Shown here one piece after another: positions 60,672 through 64,000 of a DNA stretch of 64,000 bases; position 1 is the stretch's first letter; every line of letters starts with the position of its first letter. The notes beneath the pieces were generated by a model, which was not told the origin of the DNA, did not search any database, and was given only the letters and a program-made list of their open reading frames with translations. Source of the DNA: Hoplostethus atlanticus. Lineage: Eukaryota; Chordata; Actinopteri; Trachichthyiformes; Trachichthyidae. The stretch is from the NCBI GenBank assembly GCA_034670405.1, contig JAXDDX010000050.1:1766001-1830000 (forward strand). Direction: 5' to 3'. Position numbers and translations under genes: made by a program.

Positions 60672-61974
60672 ATCCCATGTACTAACTGCAATGACATCCT
60701 TCCAGATCCATTACGAACATTACAGGACTTCATGTTTTCACGAATCATCACAAATCCTCAGTGATACATGATGTAATCAAGACACTGGCCAATAAGAAAC
60801 CTGATGCAAGCTTTGCTCTTGAACCCTGCGCTTTTTATTGCAAATGCACACAAATGAATAGTGGCAGCAAAATGTAGCATATGGACCGTATTAATCACTG
60901 ATACAACTGATAGAAGTGATGGTTGCTTTCCTCCGTGTACACACTTCTCTTTTACCTCTATATATCTTCACACCTTTTCCCCCCCACCACTTTTTCTCTC
61001 CTCCTCTTTGCTCCAAGTGCAGCTACGCCTTCTCACTGTCTGTTCCTCCACTCGCTGTTGTTCTCTCCCTCTGTGCTGCTGAACTCCCTCTCCATTTGTT
61101 TGCACATTTCTACCCATTCTCTCTGTTTCTTTCTGTCTTTTAACACCAGTACGCGCTCTCTCTAGTCCAGGTGTCAAATTGAGTCGGAGGAGAGAGAAAC
61201 CTACAGTCTCAGCTAGAGGACAATAATAGCAAACTGGTCTGCCACACCATCCCTGTCCTGTGTGTGTGTGTGTGTGTGTTGTGCATTCATGTATGTGTGT
61301 CCATGTGTGTGTGTGTGGTGTCAGCCTTGGTTAGCATCATGGACAGTGGATGTGAGAGTTAAGGACACCTTTACCTTCCAGGCTTAGCTCTGTCTCTCAT
61401 CTCTCCCATCTCTCTCTCTCACTGAGTCCCTCTTCCCCCCGTTGGCCTCCTCTCTTGCCTTTTCTCTCTTTGCCTTCCCTTCACTCTCAGCCTCTCTCTC
61501 TCTCTCTCTCTCTCTCGTGCTCCTTCCTGCATCTTCCCTCCCCCTCTGGGCACCAGTCTCAGTGACTCTGTGTGTTGTGGGATGAAATATTTATCTGTAT
61601 TGGCAGGTCCTGGCCACCCCTCCCCTCCTCCTCCTCCTCCTCTCCTCCCCCGTGTCTGCTCCTGCTGTGATCGTGTTAAAGGCTTGCTCTGAACCATCCC
61701 TCTCTTTCTCTCTCTAACTCATTTTTCCTTCTCCCCTCTCAGTTGCTATGAATGCAATTCATTCTGCTTTATTAGCATGATGGAGCGCTACCTCGTGTTG
61801 CCAAAGGAGGATTGTTACTCCTGTGTATTAATGTGTGTGTGTGTGTACCTGTTTGTATGTGTGTGTGTGTGTGTGTGTGTATGTAAAGTGAAAACAGATG
61901 CTCTATATTTATCCCATGATCTTTATTCATGGTTGTATCACAGGGACTATGGTGCCAATGAAGACGAGTCCCTC

Positions 61975-62130
61975 TCCTCTCCTCTCCTCTCCTTTCCTTT
62001 CCTATCCTTTCCTCTCCTCTCCTCTCCTCTCCTTTCCTCTCCTCTCCTTTCCTCTCTTCTCCTCTCCTCTTCTCCTCTCCTCCCTCCCTCATTCCTTCCC
62101 TCCCTCCCTCCCGACAAACTTCCCCTCGCT
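61975..62130. repeat. Polypyrimidine CTCCT/CTTTC tract
   Basis: About 135-150 bp built from TCTCC and CCTTT pentamer-like units on the plus strand, almost without purines until about 62090. Confidence 0.9.
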
Positions 62131-62723
62131 CCCTCCACCTCCTCTCTAATGTGTATTTTCTGCCTCCTCCTCTCTTCTCCCTTTCCTCCTATGGGTACAT
62201 CTACCGATGCTCTTGTTCTATACCAAAAAACCCTGTTGTACCAGGATGAGAAAATCAACCGAGAGACCGAGAGAAAATGACGTCCCACCTCTGCACAGTT
62301 TTTCAGACAGAGACTGAGCTGATTCCCGGTGGCAGCCTGCGACGGTCTCACCTGTCACAACACGCCGCCATGTAAAAGAAGCACCAGGCAGAGATGGGAA
62401 CCAAATCACAAAAGAATGTAAAAAAAAAAAAATGCAACACAAATACTGTCACTCGCTGACAGATGTTACAGCGGGCGGCAGTGAAAGAGAAAGTTTTAAA
62501 CAATTTGAAGTGTGTGTGGGTGACTGACGCGGGAATAATTGTCACCTCATTACAGTTGCCACTCCACCGAGCCACGTTCGACAATAAACACCGTCTGACT
62601 CACTCTGCCGTCGCCGCTCCGATCCATCACTCTCTCAGCGTCTTCATTCTTAAATTCATTCCTGCCCTCCTCCTCAATCTCGCTCTCTATTCTGTCGCCG
62701 GCTTCCTCACTTTCTCTGCCTGT

Positions 62724-62751
<28 letters not shown>
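62724..62751. repeat. (CA)n microsatellite
   Basis: About 14 CA units. Confidence 0.95.
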
Positions 62752-62754
<3 letters not shown>

Positions 62755-64000
62755 GAAACCCATTTACATATGACCTATTTGGTGTGTGTGTTCTTGTGCA
62801 CGTGAGCACACACACACGTCTACGCCAACCTGACAGTGATGTCTGTGTCTCGGAGTGTTTGCTTGCGTGGCCTCGCCCTCCTCCCGCACCCAACAATAGA
62901 CTTTTAATTAGGTGTGTTTATCTCCCTCTCCTTCTGTTTCACTTTCTCCTCCTCCTCCTCCTCCTCCTCTTCCTCCTCCATACATCTTCCGTTTGCTCTG
63001 TGTAGAAGAGCAGGGAACCATGGCTAAATATAGACGCGGAGAAGCGTGGGGAAACACACATTCTCATATTGGAGTTTAAAGAAGCAAGGAAAGTGCAAAT
63101 TAAAAGGGAAGATGGTGCAAATATAGCGTTAGAGGAGGGGGAGAAAAAAGCGACGGGGGTGGAAAAAGCATTTTGTTATCTCTTGCCCTCGCGCAGGTAG
63201 GAGAGGCACAGACGGAGAGATGGGAAGAAAGAGAGGAGGGAGGAGAATAGGGGAGGAAAACGGATCAGCTCCCCTCCCCTTTCATCTGGGAGCACCTTTC
63301 CGACCTACTTTTTCTGCGTTTGTTCTGTGAGAAACCCTTCCACCGCTACACACAAACACACAGCCACACAAACCTCAAGGCATGGCATTTTACAGATGCT
63401 GGCATTTCATTCGCTCTGTGAGAGTCCCCTTTCTACCGTCCCCATTGGACTGCGCCATGTCAATCACGGTGAGAACAGAGATGGAAGTGTGAAGTGAAGA
63501 TGTGCGGAACGTCCCCGGGGGCGACACAAAGATGAAAGAGATGAAAGGGGAAAAGTTTCACCCTTCATTTAATGGCAAAGAATTTCATCTTCTGAGCACC
63601 ACTCATTTTTCAGTAGAGTTTCACAGAGTTTTATCAGTGACACAAGCGCTGTCTGATAGTCACATGAGGTGTGTGTGTGTGTGTGTTTGATGTCCCATAT
63701 GAACTGAAGGCCAGGAGGGGCTGAGTCACGCCTTAGTCACTTAGGAGACAGATGGAGATGCAGGTGTGTATATTTCTATGTATTTGTGTTGGTACAGCTA
63801 CATTCAGGTGCCTTCAACCATGCCTATTGTATGTGTGTATGCACAGCAGTACGTGTGCATCACCTGTTCATGTGTTACTGTATAGGGTTGTGTGAGTTCA
63901 ACTGGGTAAGCCACGAACATGATCAAAGTTATCATAGTTTTACTGATTTCGACTGGTTTTTATTTTAGTTGAACATGTATTTTCCATTCCACTATAGTGT

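Larger units (their letters stand above)
60200..64000 (-). other. zmat4 intron upstream of finger 2
   Basis: Reads as intron up to the window edge: the purine tract at 60202-60415, CA tracts at 60424-60482 and 60631-60670, GT at 61859-61880, CT-rich sequence at 61380-61520, the CTCCT-like tract at 61975-62110 and CA at 62724-62751. No finger-1 exon and no other gene were recognised. Pyrimidine-rich frames here are low-complexity artefacts. Confidence 0.6.

Noticed and set aside
1-64000. CRISPR array, operon or phage-like system
   Set aside because: Repeats are microsatellites or dispersed transposons. No regular repeat-spacer pattern and no bacterial gene organisation were seen.

Overview
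The window looks like a piece of a teleost fish (probably percomorph) nuclear genome. It is dominated by (CA/GT)n, (CT/GA)n and (GACA)n microsatellites and by old copies of transposon families typical of fish: L2- and Rex1-like LINEs, tRNA-derived SINEs, Tc1, hAT and PIF/Harbinger. Long open reading frames are rare, and most open stretches are translated microsatellite. There are no operons or bacterial signals. This organism call rests on recognised sequence families, not on a search.

Layout. Positions 1-11,300 form a repeat-rich intergenic block. It holds two tRNA-derived SINEs (one with a 13-bp target-site duplication), three LINE remnants, a candidate solo LTR, and a nest of a Rex1-like LINE split by a Tc1 element, itself split by a hAT-like element with an 8-bp target-site duplication. 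Positions 11,300-49,900 are mostly microsatellites and unique sequence in which I recognise no gene. Scattered transposon pieces there include a HARBI1-like transposase fragment near 28 kb, a second L2 tail at 36.7 kb, and a 960-bp Harbinger-like element with a TAA duplication at 45.3 kb. Positions 49,900-64,000 contain the 3' half of one protein-coding gene on the minus strand.

The gene is a zmat4 orthologue (zinc finger matrin-type 4). Three exons are visible, in transcription order 60199-60021, 56987-56727 and 50529-about 50360. Each carries one U1/matrin-type C-X2-C-X12-H-X5-H finger, matching fingers 2, 3 and 4 of the vertebrate protein. The exon for finger 1 and the start codon were not found and probably lie beyond the right edge, so the sequence right of 60200 is read as zmat4 intron. 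Two parts of the gene model are unsettled: the phase between the first two visible exons does not agree, and the C-terminus runs into microsatellite-like sequence.

I found no convincing evidence of a new biological system. The most interesting items are the nested transposons, two perfect inverted repeats (2008-2047 and 20726-20777), and the unresolved zmat4 exon joins.
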